NCBI RefSeq assembly: GCF_040412425.1
Contig: NC_089744.1
Span: forward strand, 39,803,599-39,867,598
Direction of reading: 5' to 3'
DNA length: 64,000 nucleotides
DNA from: Macrobrachium rosenbergii
Lineage: Eukaryota > Arthropoda > Malacostraca > Decapoda > Palaemonidae
In this document: positions 49,201 to 61,200 of the stretch, piece by piece
Layout of the letters: every line of letters starts with the position of its first letter
How positions within the stretch are numbered: the stretch's first letter is position 1
The notes under the pieces: model-generated
The model's database searches: none
Seen by the model: the letters and a program-made list of their open reading frames with translations, nothing else
Told to the model about the DNA's origin: nothing
Program-made: the position numbers and the translations under genes

Positions 49201-52200
49201 CAATAATTTTAGTAATAATCTTCTTGGCACTGTATTCTGATAGCAAATGACATTAGGTGCCCTACTTAGTTATGTGCATTTACCTTCATTGGAAGTCCTC
49301 TCAAATGTTGAAAATGGATGGTCCTCATGGTTTTATGTTCTTGTCTTTTGAAAGATAATAGATTATTACACATTAAACAAGTACAATTAAATCCTCTTAG
49401 TAATTTTTTTCATAGATTTGAACATTTCAGTAAGTGTATGACACTGTCTTGCACTCAAAACTAAAAGTGCCTGTGCTGCGAATCTTTTCTCATCCCACAT
49501 GTATAACTATTTTTTGCCCAGGATTCTGAATATTTTATAGTAGTTATTCAGTATCTAGTTAAATTAAATTTCTTAGTAAAGATACTATGCGTTTACAGTT
49601 GAAAGATTTGCCGTTTATCCTATGTGAAGTTAAACAAGCTAATAATATGCACTATTTAACATGAGCATTAGGACTACAAAAATGGTATTAGAGAGTAAAA
49701 AGCATTTTAATTCAGTTTTAACATTGTTAGGAGTCTCCTTGTTTGTTAATAACTCGATAGGAATCTTGAGTTCATACTGAGAAAATGCTGCTCATTCCGA
49801 TGGACTTATCTTTGAAATGACATCCTTAATTGTTTTCTGTATTTTTTCCTCCTCGTTCCCCCTCCCTTTTTGCCATTGTTTTTCCCATACCAGCTTGATA
49901 CATGCCATTCAGAATATGTTACCCAGCCATGTAATGTTCCACTTACAGCTTGTGTTATTTCTGATTGTTTCGTTTGCAAGGAATGTTCCTAAAAGCTTTC
50001 TCTTCCTCCACATCTTGAATATCCATTTGGCAGATCCAGACTCGGAAAAAAAAATTATGTACCATTTTGGCATGGCAATTAAGCTGGCTGTCTTTGCTAA
50101 GGTACGAACTTCGGTTCGAGTAGCAGTTTTCAGTATGCCTTTTAAGAAGTAGCGACAGTACTGGCGATAACGAGTCACCCTTCCTTTTCTAGAGCTTCCG
50201 AGCCGAGTTTGACTCTCGCTATGGTGTTCCTCAGGTACTGAGTTGTGTTGTAGGTTGTCTGTAGCACACACTACTGACTTTGCTGTGTTCTTGTGTTACT
50301 TTGGGGCCATATCCAGAGGTCTCAAATTCCATTAGTAGATGCTCGATGCTAATGGGCCCGGCCTTTGGGTGACCTCATTATGTAGATTATCCCTCTGAAG
50401 AGTATTTCCTGACTGTTTGGTGCTAGCTACCATTATTCCAAAAATTTTGGCTGGTGTTATTGTGCAGTTTACTAAGTTCCTGTTATGGGCATATGCATTG
50501 CAGAAATATGTACTTGTCTAAAACTTGACCTTCTTTTGGGGAGGTGGTTGACATTTATTATAGCTTAACTTAGCAAGCAGGAAATGCTTTTCCTTTTTCG
50601 TGTTCAGTCACTAACAACAGCATGGATATTGAATTTCTTCAGGTCAAATGACTGTATTTGCACAAGGGGAGCAATTATCACTGTGGTTTTAATTTGAAGA
50701 TAGATATTATGTAAAATCCTAATGACTGACTGCAGGGAATGAGTGCTAATGTACTCTTACTCAATTTTCAGGTTTTGAAGTGACAACAAAAATGTTTCTT
50801 TGGTTACTCCCTGTTTACTCTTTCCTTTCATCTCTGTGTTTGGTGTGTTGATAGTGTTGTATTACTAACCAGGAACAACATTTGTCATTTTCAAGGTTTT
50901 CTTCGCATGTTAATTAATATTGATGTCTGTGATGGAAGAGAGATGTCAGAAAAATCATACAATTTTTTCCAAAGTAATTTGATACTGTAGACCAAACAGA
51001 AATGTTGAGAATTTTGGTGTGATCATTACGAATGCTACCAGAACAAGCGAAGTGAAAGATGCTATCTGTTTTAATCCTTTGTTGTTTCACATATTTTATA
51101 TTTTTTATTTACTTTACTTCGGTGTTTAACGACTTCTAAGGTAGGGGAGGTTGGGTATGTGTAGCCATCTGCTTTCCAATACTTTCTGTCATTTCATAGA
51201 GTGGTTGTGTTCATGTTTTTAGGTAATATTTTGTGTTCTTTGATAATGGAAAATTTTGAATTTATGTACCAAACATGAAAATGGTTTTGAGATGTGTTAT
51301 TTTCTATATTACTTTGAAAATGGCAAACTTTATAACTTTTTTATGTAGCCAAGTTATTTTTAATCAAATACACAGTCATCTTGAGGGCACTTGAAAGAAT
51401 GTCAAATTTTGCAAAAACTTTTAAGGAATTTAACTTTGAGGTATGGACTTTAATTTTGTTGTACAGTATAGAGACTAATTGTCTTTTGTTGAGAACTGTA
51501 ATTTTTTAAAGAAATATGTCAGGTGTAGATTTGCATTAATATTTTGCTTTAATCAGAAATGGCAAAAGAATTTTAGTTATGGTACGGATTAATGGGGGGA
51601 AAGGTTGTCCGTTAAAGCCGATTATCCGTTGAAGTGAAGCATTTTTTTTTTTTATGCCGTAAGTGATGTTTATTGGTAGGCTAACCACGGCCTAGGTGCA
51701 ATAACCACCAACAAACATGAAAAGATTCACATTAGGAAATAAACTGATAATAAAGTAAGAAAACCATTTTCACCTTATACAGTATATTATTGGTATACCT
51801 TCATAAAAAAAATAGCCTATTCAAGGAATAGTTCCATATCAGTGAAATCAACTTTTAACTGTGAGTGGCCAGCGAACAAAACAAAAATTGAGTTATACAG
51901 TTGCATTCACAGCAACCTTTATCATTCAGTAACCTGTCAGAAATTTTAATGGTAGTGTAATTACGGTAGTAATAACATTTAGGATAACATAATATTAATT
52001 TTTAATTGAAAATTCATTATCATTTTGGTGGTAAATAACTTTTCTGAACGATGCAGTTATACGAATGATAATTATCGCACATTATTATATTGTGGTTTGT
52101 GATTGGCGATGAAGCGTAAACATAATAAAACCATTTTACCTTATATATTATTGGCATATCTTCATAATAAATACCTATTCGAGGAATAATTCCATATCAA

Positions 52201-55200
52201 TGAAATCAGCTTTTATCTATGCAAGGCCAGCTGACAAAATGTAATAATTGAATTATGGTAGTGTGTACAGCAATGTTATCTTTCAGTATACTTTCGAAAT
52301 TTTACTGGTAGTGCAATTACGGTAATAACAATGTTTAGGATAATATAATATTCATTTTTCACCAAAAATTCATTATAATTTTCGTGGTAAATAACACTTT
52401 AGAACAATTCAGTCATACGAGTGATAATTATTGTACATTATCGTATTGTTGTGATTGGTGATGAAACGTATACGTAATAAAACCATTTTTACCTTATATA
52501 TTATTGACATATCTTCATAATAAATAGCCTATTCGAGGAATAATTCCATATAAATGAATTCAACTCTTATCTATGCAAGGCCAGCCAGCTGACAAAATGA
52601 AAACATCGAATTATTGTAGCTCTCACAGCAACATTGTCTTTCGGTACCCTTTCGAAATTTCAATGGTAGTGTAATTACAGTAGTAATAATGTTTAGGATA
52701 ATATAATATTAATTTTTGACAAAAAATTCTTTATTATTTTGGTGGTAAATAATAGTTTAGAACAATTCAGTCGTACCACGAGAATTACCGTACATTGTCG
52801 TATTGTTAGGGGTTTGTGGTGGCAGTGAAACGTAAACAAAATGTTTTCCCTTTTAGGCTATGTGGTTAGGAAAAACATAATATAGAATCGGCTTTATTTC
52901 ATTTATTTTGAATTTCTAAGGATACAGTAAGGAGAACAGCATTTGTAATATCATCGTTACGTAACCAATTTTTTATATGATACCAGTTGTTGCAAAAGCT
53001 AGCCTATACACAGATGGTTTTGTAATTTAACAGTTGGTTTAGGCTATACTACCCTTGGGCAGATTTTGTATGTTAAATCCGATGTCCGTTGGTTCCGGGT
53101 CCGTTAAAACGAGGTTTTAATGTATACTGAAGCATGTCGATTGTTTTGGGGAATAGTTGCAGGGTTAAGAAAAGCACAAAATCTATAGTTATCATGTGAA
53201 AATAATGAATAATATGTAGGGTGTAAATTTATTAGGATTTAAGATTATCTAGGATTACTTGATGTTATTTCAAAGTCACTGACAAAATACTGGTAAACTT
53301 GCTTAGGACTTCTTACCCTTTGAAGGAAGCATATCTTCAGTGCTGTATTTTTATGGAGATACTGCTGATCATTACACATTTAGCTTTGAATATGTAGTAA
53401 GGAATTTACTTAAATTTTGAGTACATTTACCAGTAGAACATATCTATCATGAACTTAATGTCAGTATAGCAAGCTGAAGGGCTACTGGAGAATTCAAAAT
53501 AAAAATCCAGTTCCTAAGCAGTTCTTTTTAGTATCCACAAAAGAAAAAAGAGCTAAATAATAGTGTGAGGTGTCTTGCATTTTTTTATAGCTTTATGAGA
53601 GTTCATTGTATAATGGACACAAAAGAGCAGCTGTAAGCTGTCTCTTATTAAGGAAAAGGGACTTAAAGGGTGGGCCCGTTAGGAAGATGGATGATCCCTC
53701 ATGAATTGCACTCTATACTTCACTTTTCCATTTTACATGTAAACATGAATAGAACACTATCAGAGGGATTGACACGTATTTCTGTTAAAAAGTAGTAGGA
53801 AACCATGTATTAGAAAGCAGTATGGCTGGACTCCAGTCTCAAGATTACCACCATTATCATTAAGAAAAATGCTTCAGGATGGTCTGGTACAGTAGTGCCC
53901 TGACACCTGTGGTGACATGAACATTACTGCGGTGTTTTGAAAAAATAATGACTGATTAAGGATTTAAAGATAAAATGGAATTGGTACATACAAAATGTGA
54001 AATTAATATTTTCCGTGTAACGAATCTGACAGTGAAATTCCATGTGCATTATTCTTAAATGGGTAAAATTTTCATAACTTGAGCCATGTTAAACAGATTC
54101 AAACATCCCTCTTTCCTATAATTCAGAATGTATAAAATTGTTTTTCAAATTGTGTAATTTGTGAAGGGGATGGGTAATTGAGTAAAGTCATATAAAGATT
54201 ATATACTCTGGTGGTCAGTATTGTTCAACACTGAGATGCATTATGAAGCACCATTTTGATTACTTAGGATCATTTTGTTAAATATTGTATATTTTAAATA
54301 AACCTGTGCACCAGGCACCTGGCACATCAGTTTTATTTTTTGTCACTGCTGCTTCTCATAACTTCTCGCTTCACTGCCACTTCATCATTAACATCACATC
54401 ATTATGGCACCATTGTAGTGCACGTCCAGGCATCATTTCATAAAACTTGAGGGTACTGTTCAAAGTTTTTGATTCTAATATAATTTTTAGCCCAATTTTT
54501 GTTGCATATTTCATGCTTTGGTAATAGTTTTATATATCATTGGCCAAAGAAGAGGAATAGGGATATCAGTAGGAACTGGTATAGTTGAAGTAGCAATAAA
54601 TCTGCAGTTTTTTCAGCAACTAGGGTACACACACAGTATTGTGATTTGTTTATGTAGGAAAATAGTACCCATAAGAATTACAGTTTTGGTGGCATATAAA
54701 ACACTTTTCAAAGAAAAAAAAGGTGAAGGAAATTTTCATTGTGCTTTATAAGCTAAAGGTCAAGTTTACAAGTATCTCTTGTAGACTTGAAAGATATAAC
54801 AACCATGTAACGAACTGTACTGTATTACCTTGTAACATAAAAAGAAAAAATCAAAATACACATGATAATCAGAATGAAGTATGTAATGTCTTGGAGTGTA
54901 AAAATTTGATTGCGGTTTTATTGCCTGTCTAGTCATATTTTTTCCACTTACTAATCCATTTGATTACATTCCGTTAATTTCCACCTTCTGCCTCTGCTCA
55001 TCTAACAACGTTGAGCATTTGTAATCTGCTTTATTTTGCCAACAATCATTTTGTGTAGAGTAATTGTAAATTTAGATAGCTTTAGTTTTTTATGCCATAT
55101 CACATGAACAATATTGCAGTAAAGTATGTCTAATAGGCACGAAATCTGAGTATTAATGATACAGCATAGGAGGAAGATATTTTTTGGCTAGTTTGACAGA

Positions 55201-58200
55201 CAGATGTTTGTAATATTGCGTAAGTTAAGGTAACCAGGATGTTTTTATGCTGTAATGATAAGCTTTTCTTATACTGTATCCCATTAAGAACAATTTTTCG
55301 TATGATATACCTTTAATGGGCATGAATTTATAGTATCAGAAAAGAATGCTAGTACAGAGAGAGAGAGAGACAAGAGTTGGTAAGCTAGGCTTATTGTAGT
55401 CTCATAGTTAGGCAAAACTCATTAGGACAATTCAGAAAAGTACACTGCATGTTTATGAGGGTCAGACTCCCAGTATGCATAGAAATACAAGTTTTACAGT
55501 TGTCCTTTGTAGTAATATTTGATTATCAATAGGTAAAGGGCTTCAGTATGAACTAAGGTGGTCTGTGAAGATCTGAGAAAAGAGGTGTTTTTATTTTTTT
55601 CCAAAATACTGTATGCTCTCCAAAACTGAAGTGCATATTCTGTATCAGGGTTTCTTATATGCTGGAAAATATGATAAATAGATTACTTTGAAGTTTTGAT
55701 TTAATGGTAACATTATTATGACAACAGGTTGAACAGGAACCAATTGCATAATTTCTTGATCACTTTTAGGAAGACTTCCAACATGGCAAGATTATACTAA
55801 ATTTAATTTTTGAAATGCCTTTCCAGTTAAGCCTGTTTGTGCTTATTCCCAAGTCTATTTTTTTTATATGAAAAAGTAAAATCAGTAAGAGTAGGGTCAG
55901 ACTAAATGAATGGGGGAAATAATAATACATTGTATTTCAGAAATGGTTTACAGTATTGCATTAAGGTCGATGGTGCTCATATTAGATGTGTTATTCATAT
56001 GAGTACAAGAAATAGTTTTTATTTGGGAAAGTCTTGAAACTTAATGTTTGTTAGCAAATACAATAATTGGCTCCTGGGTTTTGAGTGTTGGTTTTCTCTT
56101 GGTGTTGAAGAATTCTGTAGTTTTGATAAACAAATTTAGTATTTTGTTTATGTTTACCTCCTTACTGGCTTGTGCTATCTAATTGTGATTAACAACAGCA
56201 CAATATATCTGTTTTAGATGGTTTAGTAATGATTCCATTTTCTTCTTTGTGAAAACAATACAGGCACAAATGTATAATTTTTTATGTAAGAACATTTTCT
56301 CTTGAATGATGAATACTGAATTAATTTATATTTGTGGCATATCTTTTAATGGTATTTAGTACTGCTTGAAATCTTGAAGAATCAAGGAAATTTGTGGCTA
56401 TAAAATATACAAATATTAATATGGTGTACATTCACATTCATTTGATAGTGTAGCCTATATATTCTTTATTATATTTTAAAGTTGCTGTTATGTTGTTAGT
56501 TCACTGTAGGATTTTACTCACTAGAATTCATATCTCTTTCACATCTTCATTGCTTAGGGGACATTGGATTTTCTGTTTGTCATTGTGCCCTATCTATGTT
56601 TAATGTTAATGGAAACAAACATTAGGAAAATTTCCCCTTTATTTTAAATGTAGGTCAAGATGTTTTGTTGCATAGATAGATGTTTTATTATGGGATTTGG
56701 TCAGTCTGTTGTTTGCTTGAAGAGTGTCTTGGTGGGATGTGAATGGAGTCCACTTATTTCTGTTGCCTGTTAGTTAATGTTACCTTTTGAGATATGGTTC
56801 AGATCAAAGCATAAACTCACAAGGGTTGACATAGCTTGGAGCCAGTTATATTAATGTATTTCGGGACTTTTTTTTTATAGTTCATAATACATCATATGCA
56901 CTGATGGAGTGAAATGCTTTCTTGGTTTCTTATAGGTAGTTAAAATACTATATGGGTCTTAGATACACAGTACTGTATTTGAATTATGAAAGAGAGAGGG
57001 TGTTGGCACAGTTGAGTATTATTTAGAATATTAGGGTTTTTAGATTACTGCTCTTGCAATTCTTCGAATTTGTTTGTGTAATGCCTTTACACCAAGCAGG
57101 GATTCATGTATGCTGAACAATTGGTTCTAGTAAAGCAGCTAATGCAACCAAAGAAATATTTTGTAGTAGCTAGTAGACTGACTGATCTCAAGTTATTGTA
57201 ACCAGGCCACTAGTTTTTACTTCTCAGCATTTCAAACATAAGGTGATTCTAAATTTGTCATTTAAAGAAAGTATTGAGTTTATTTTTTCATATTCCAAGA
57301 AAGTGTATGTAAAAATATAAAATCTACATTAAAGTTATTGCTGTAAGCTACTACATAGAAAAGTGGTCTTCATCATTTTTTTTGTAGGAACATTTCTTCC
57401 ATTTAGGGTGAATGTTTCAACAATTATCACTCTGAGAATGTGTCATTTAAGATCAGTGATGCGTGATGCAACTAAAATTTGAAAGTGTATACTCTTTTTT
57501 GTGACTACCTCTAAGGTGGTCTCACTATAAACCTGTATGTCACATAAGGCATCCATGGATAGTTGATGGGCAGTTCATGCAGGAGTCGTAATAATTTATG
57601 TACTTAGTTTAAAAGATATTTTAAGATGAATTGCAGCATGAATTGGGCATATACAAGTCATGTAGGTTATTATTTAATTTTTTTTAAGTACTTGCCACTA
57701 TTGAAACTAGAATTTTTAAAATGTATATGTAAGGAATTCATGAATTACAATTTCTAAGGTTCTCATCTAGTTTTGAATCTTTAATATTCTCCCTTCTGTT
57801 TGGAATTCATGTAAAGACAAATTTGATTATTAGCTGGAATTCAACTTCCTAAGTTGAAAGTAATGCGATGGTTCTTCTTTGTTGGAGTCCTAGGCATATT
57901 CTCCATACTGACTCTAATTGTAGATACAGTCTTCAGGTTAATGGGGCATAGGCCAACATTATTAGATTTGGTCATACAACTATTTGTAGGAAGCTTTAAT
58001 GCACACTTTTTAGAGTATCATTCCATATACTCAACATAAATGTGGAATCCTAGCACCATTTGTCTTAATGCTACCATATTCATCAGTTAGTCATCTCTCA
58101 GCTGCACACTGTAAGATTTGCACTCTTTCATATATTTAGTTCTTTAAAGGAAGACATCTTTAGTACAAGAATAACTGAATTGATATGTAATCATAGTTAA

Positions 58201-61200
58201 GAATGTTGTGATTGGTTAATAAATAACATTTGAGTACCCTCTTATTGCAATTTTGTAATTAATCATTTTCTTTTTGACATTGTAATGTTTTGATATCCCA
58301 GAAAGTTAATAGTGTGTGTGTGTGCGTGTTTTAAGTAACAGTGGTTTTAGTATGTCAGTGGAACTTGCTTCCCATGGTACGGAGTGCTGTTTTTCATTTT
58401 TGTGAAGTCATGTTAAAGATAAGAATTTTAATTGTGCCGTTTGGCAGGAACATCGCACAGAGATTGATGCCCGAGCTGGGACATTCCAAGCATTTGAACT
58501 TTTTGGTCATCAGCTGCTTCAGTCTGGTCACTTTGCATCTGCTGAAGTTCAAGAGAAGTTAGATGCCATGAATGAAGCACGTCAAGAACTTGAGAGGTAA
58601 GAGAAAATTTATAAAGAATAGTTTTCTTATGTTGAAAGAATTTTAGGCTTAAAACTGTTATGGTGATACAGGCAGTCCCCAGTTATCGGTGGGAGTTTCA
58701 TTCCGGCGGCGTGACGATGCGCGAAAATCGCCAATAATTGAAAATCAGCGATTTTCGGTGCTTGTCGGCGCCAGTAAACCCCGAAGGTTGCCGATATTCG
58801 ATTATTGGTGCCTCTGTTAGGTATGTATCAGCACCAATACACGATTATCAGCGCCGGTAAGTGGAAACTGGCGCATATTAGCACCGAAAATCGCCAATTT
58901 TCGTCGCTAGACAAGCCCTGAAAAACCGGATTGCCGATAAGCGGGGACTGCTTGTACTGTAAAATTTCTTTGGAATGTTTTCACTGTCACTTTCCTGTTT
59001 CTTTCATAGGGCATGGATTGCTCGACGCATGAAACTTGATCAGTGCCTGGAATTACAGTTATTCTACCGTGACTGTGAACAGGCAGAAAACTGGATGTCA
59101 TCACGTGAAGCGTTCTTATCTTCAGATGAAGCTGATGCCAAGGCTGATAATGTAGAAGCACTCATTAAGAAGCATGAAGATTTTGATAAGGCAATTAATG
59201 CCCAAGAAGAGAAAATTGCTGCACTTAATCTGTTTGCTGATCAGTTGGTAGCAGCTGAGCATTATGCTAGCAAAGATATTGGAGACAAACGAGGGCAGGT
59301 GCTTGACCGTTGGCAGCATCTTAAGGAGGCCCTTATTGAGAAACGTTCAAAATTGGGAGAGTCCCAGACATTGCAACAGTTCTCTCGTGATGCAGATGAA
59401 ATTGAAAACTGGATTGCTGAAAAGCTGCAGGTGGCAACTGAGGAAAGCTTTAAGGATCCAGCTAACATACAGTCAAAACATCAGAAACACCAGGCATTTG
59501 AAGCTGAACTAGCAGCCAATGCTGATCGTATACAGGCTGTGCTGGCTATGGGCCAGAATCTTATAGATAAGCACCAGTGTGCTGGATCTGAAGAAGCTGT
59601 TCAGCAAAGACTGGAATCCATCTCAGAGCAGTGGGACTTCCTTACTCAGAAGTCAGCTGAAAAGTCTCTTAAACTCAAAGAAGCCAATAAGCAGAGAACT
59701 TTCATTGCTGCTGTTAAGGATTTGGACTTCTGGTTAGGTGAAGTAGAATCCCTTCTGACCAATGAAGATGTAGGGAAGGACTTGGCCAGTGTTCAAAACC
59801 TAATGAAAAAGCACCAGTTGGTGGAGGCTGATATTCAGGCCCATGAAGATCGTATCAATGATATGAATGGCCAGGCTGATTCACTGGTGGAAAGTGGCCA
59901 GTTTGATACTGCTAATATCCAAGAAAAGCGCCAGAGCATTAATGAAAGATACGAACGCATCAAGAACTTGGCAGCTCATCGGCAGTCACGTTTGAATGAG
60001 GCACTTACCCTTCATCAATTCTTCCGTGACATTGCTGATGAAGAATCTTGGATCAAGGAAAAGAAGCTCTTGGTTGCTTCAGAAGATTATGGTCGTGATT
60101 TGACTGGTGTCCAGAATCTGCGGAAGAAGCACAAACGTTTGGAAGCAGAGCTTGCATCACATGAGCCTGCAATTCAAGCTGTTCAGGAAGCTGGTGAGAA
60201 GTTAATGGGTGTATCCAATGTAGGTGTTGCTGAGATTGAGTCCCGCTTAAAACAACTTTCAGAGACCTGGTCTCAGCTGAAGTCTATGGCTGATCAGAGA
60301 GGCCAAAAGCTTGAACAGTCCCTTATTTACCAACAGTTCTTGGCTAAAGTGGAGGAGGAAGAGGCCTGGATTAGTGAAAAGACCCAACTATTGTCTGTCC
60401 CAGATTATGGTGATAATATGGCTGCTGCACAGGGTCTCCTGAAGAAGCATGATGCTTTTGAAACTGATTTTGCTGTTCATCGAGACCGATGTAACGATGT
60501 AAGTGATGCAGGTTCTAAACTGATTGCTGATGGCAATCATCATGGAGAGAGCATTAAGCAGAGGTGCCAGCAGCTGAAGGATAAGCTGGAAGCCCTGAAT
60601 GGAATTGCTGCTCGCAGGAAGCGCAAGTTGGCTGACAATTTGGCTTACTTGCAGTTTATTTGGAAGGCAGATGTTGTCGAGTCCTGGATTGCTGATAAGG
60701 AGTCGCATGTTAAGTCAGAAGAATTTGGCAGGGATCTTTCAACTGTCCAAACTCTCCTTACTAAGCAAGAAACATTTGATGCTGGTGAGTTGTTAAATTC
60801 AGGCAGTTGTCATTATATGATTCATTTAGGCTTGTTCATAATAGATTATTAGGTGATCAATCAGATAATGACACATTACATATTATAGCATAGGAATTAT
60901 TTGAATTCATTTGTAGCCAAGTAAAGATAACATAATAATCAGGAAGAGTGCCCTCACCTACTATAGAGACTGACTTGCAATAAATGTACATACAATAACA
61001 CAAAAGAAAACAAAGTTACTTAAAGAAAAGAAAGTATGAAATGGAAAAGAATATGGACAGAAATGGAAGAAATGGTAACATAATCAGTAAGTTCTCCTCA
61101 ACCCCAGAGCATACTTATCATTGGCAATATGTAAATGTACCAACATGTGCAAATAATTTAAAAAACATGAAAAGAAAGATGAAGTGAACAAAAATTAATG

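Noticed and set aside
48646..49230. 194-codon minus-strand open frame
   Set aside because: It lies opposite the RTE-type LINE frames, has a Ser/Pro/Phe-rich shadow composition and no domain.
49817..50152. 111-codon plus frame upstream of the optional exon
   Set aside because: Low-complexity hydrophobic frame over a CU-rich tract; it is not in the spectrin frame and shows no domain.
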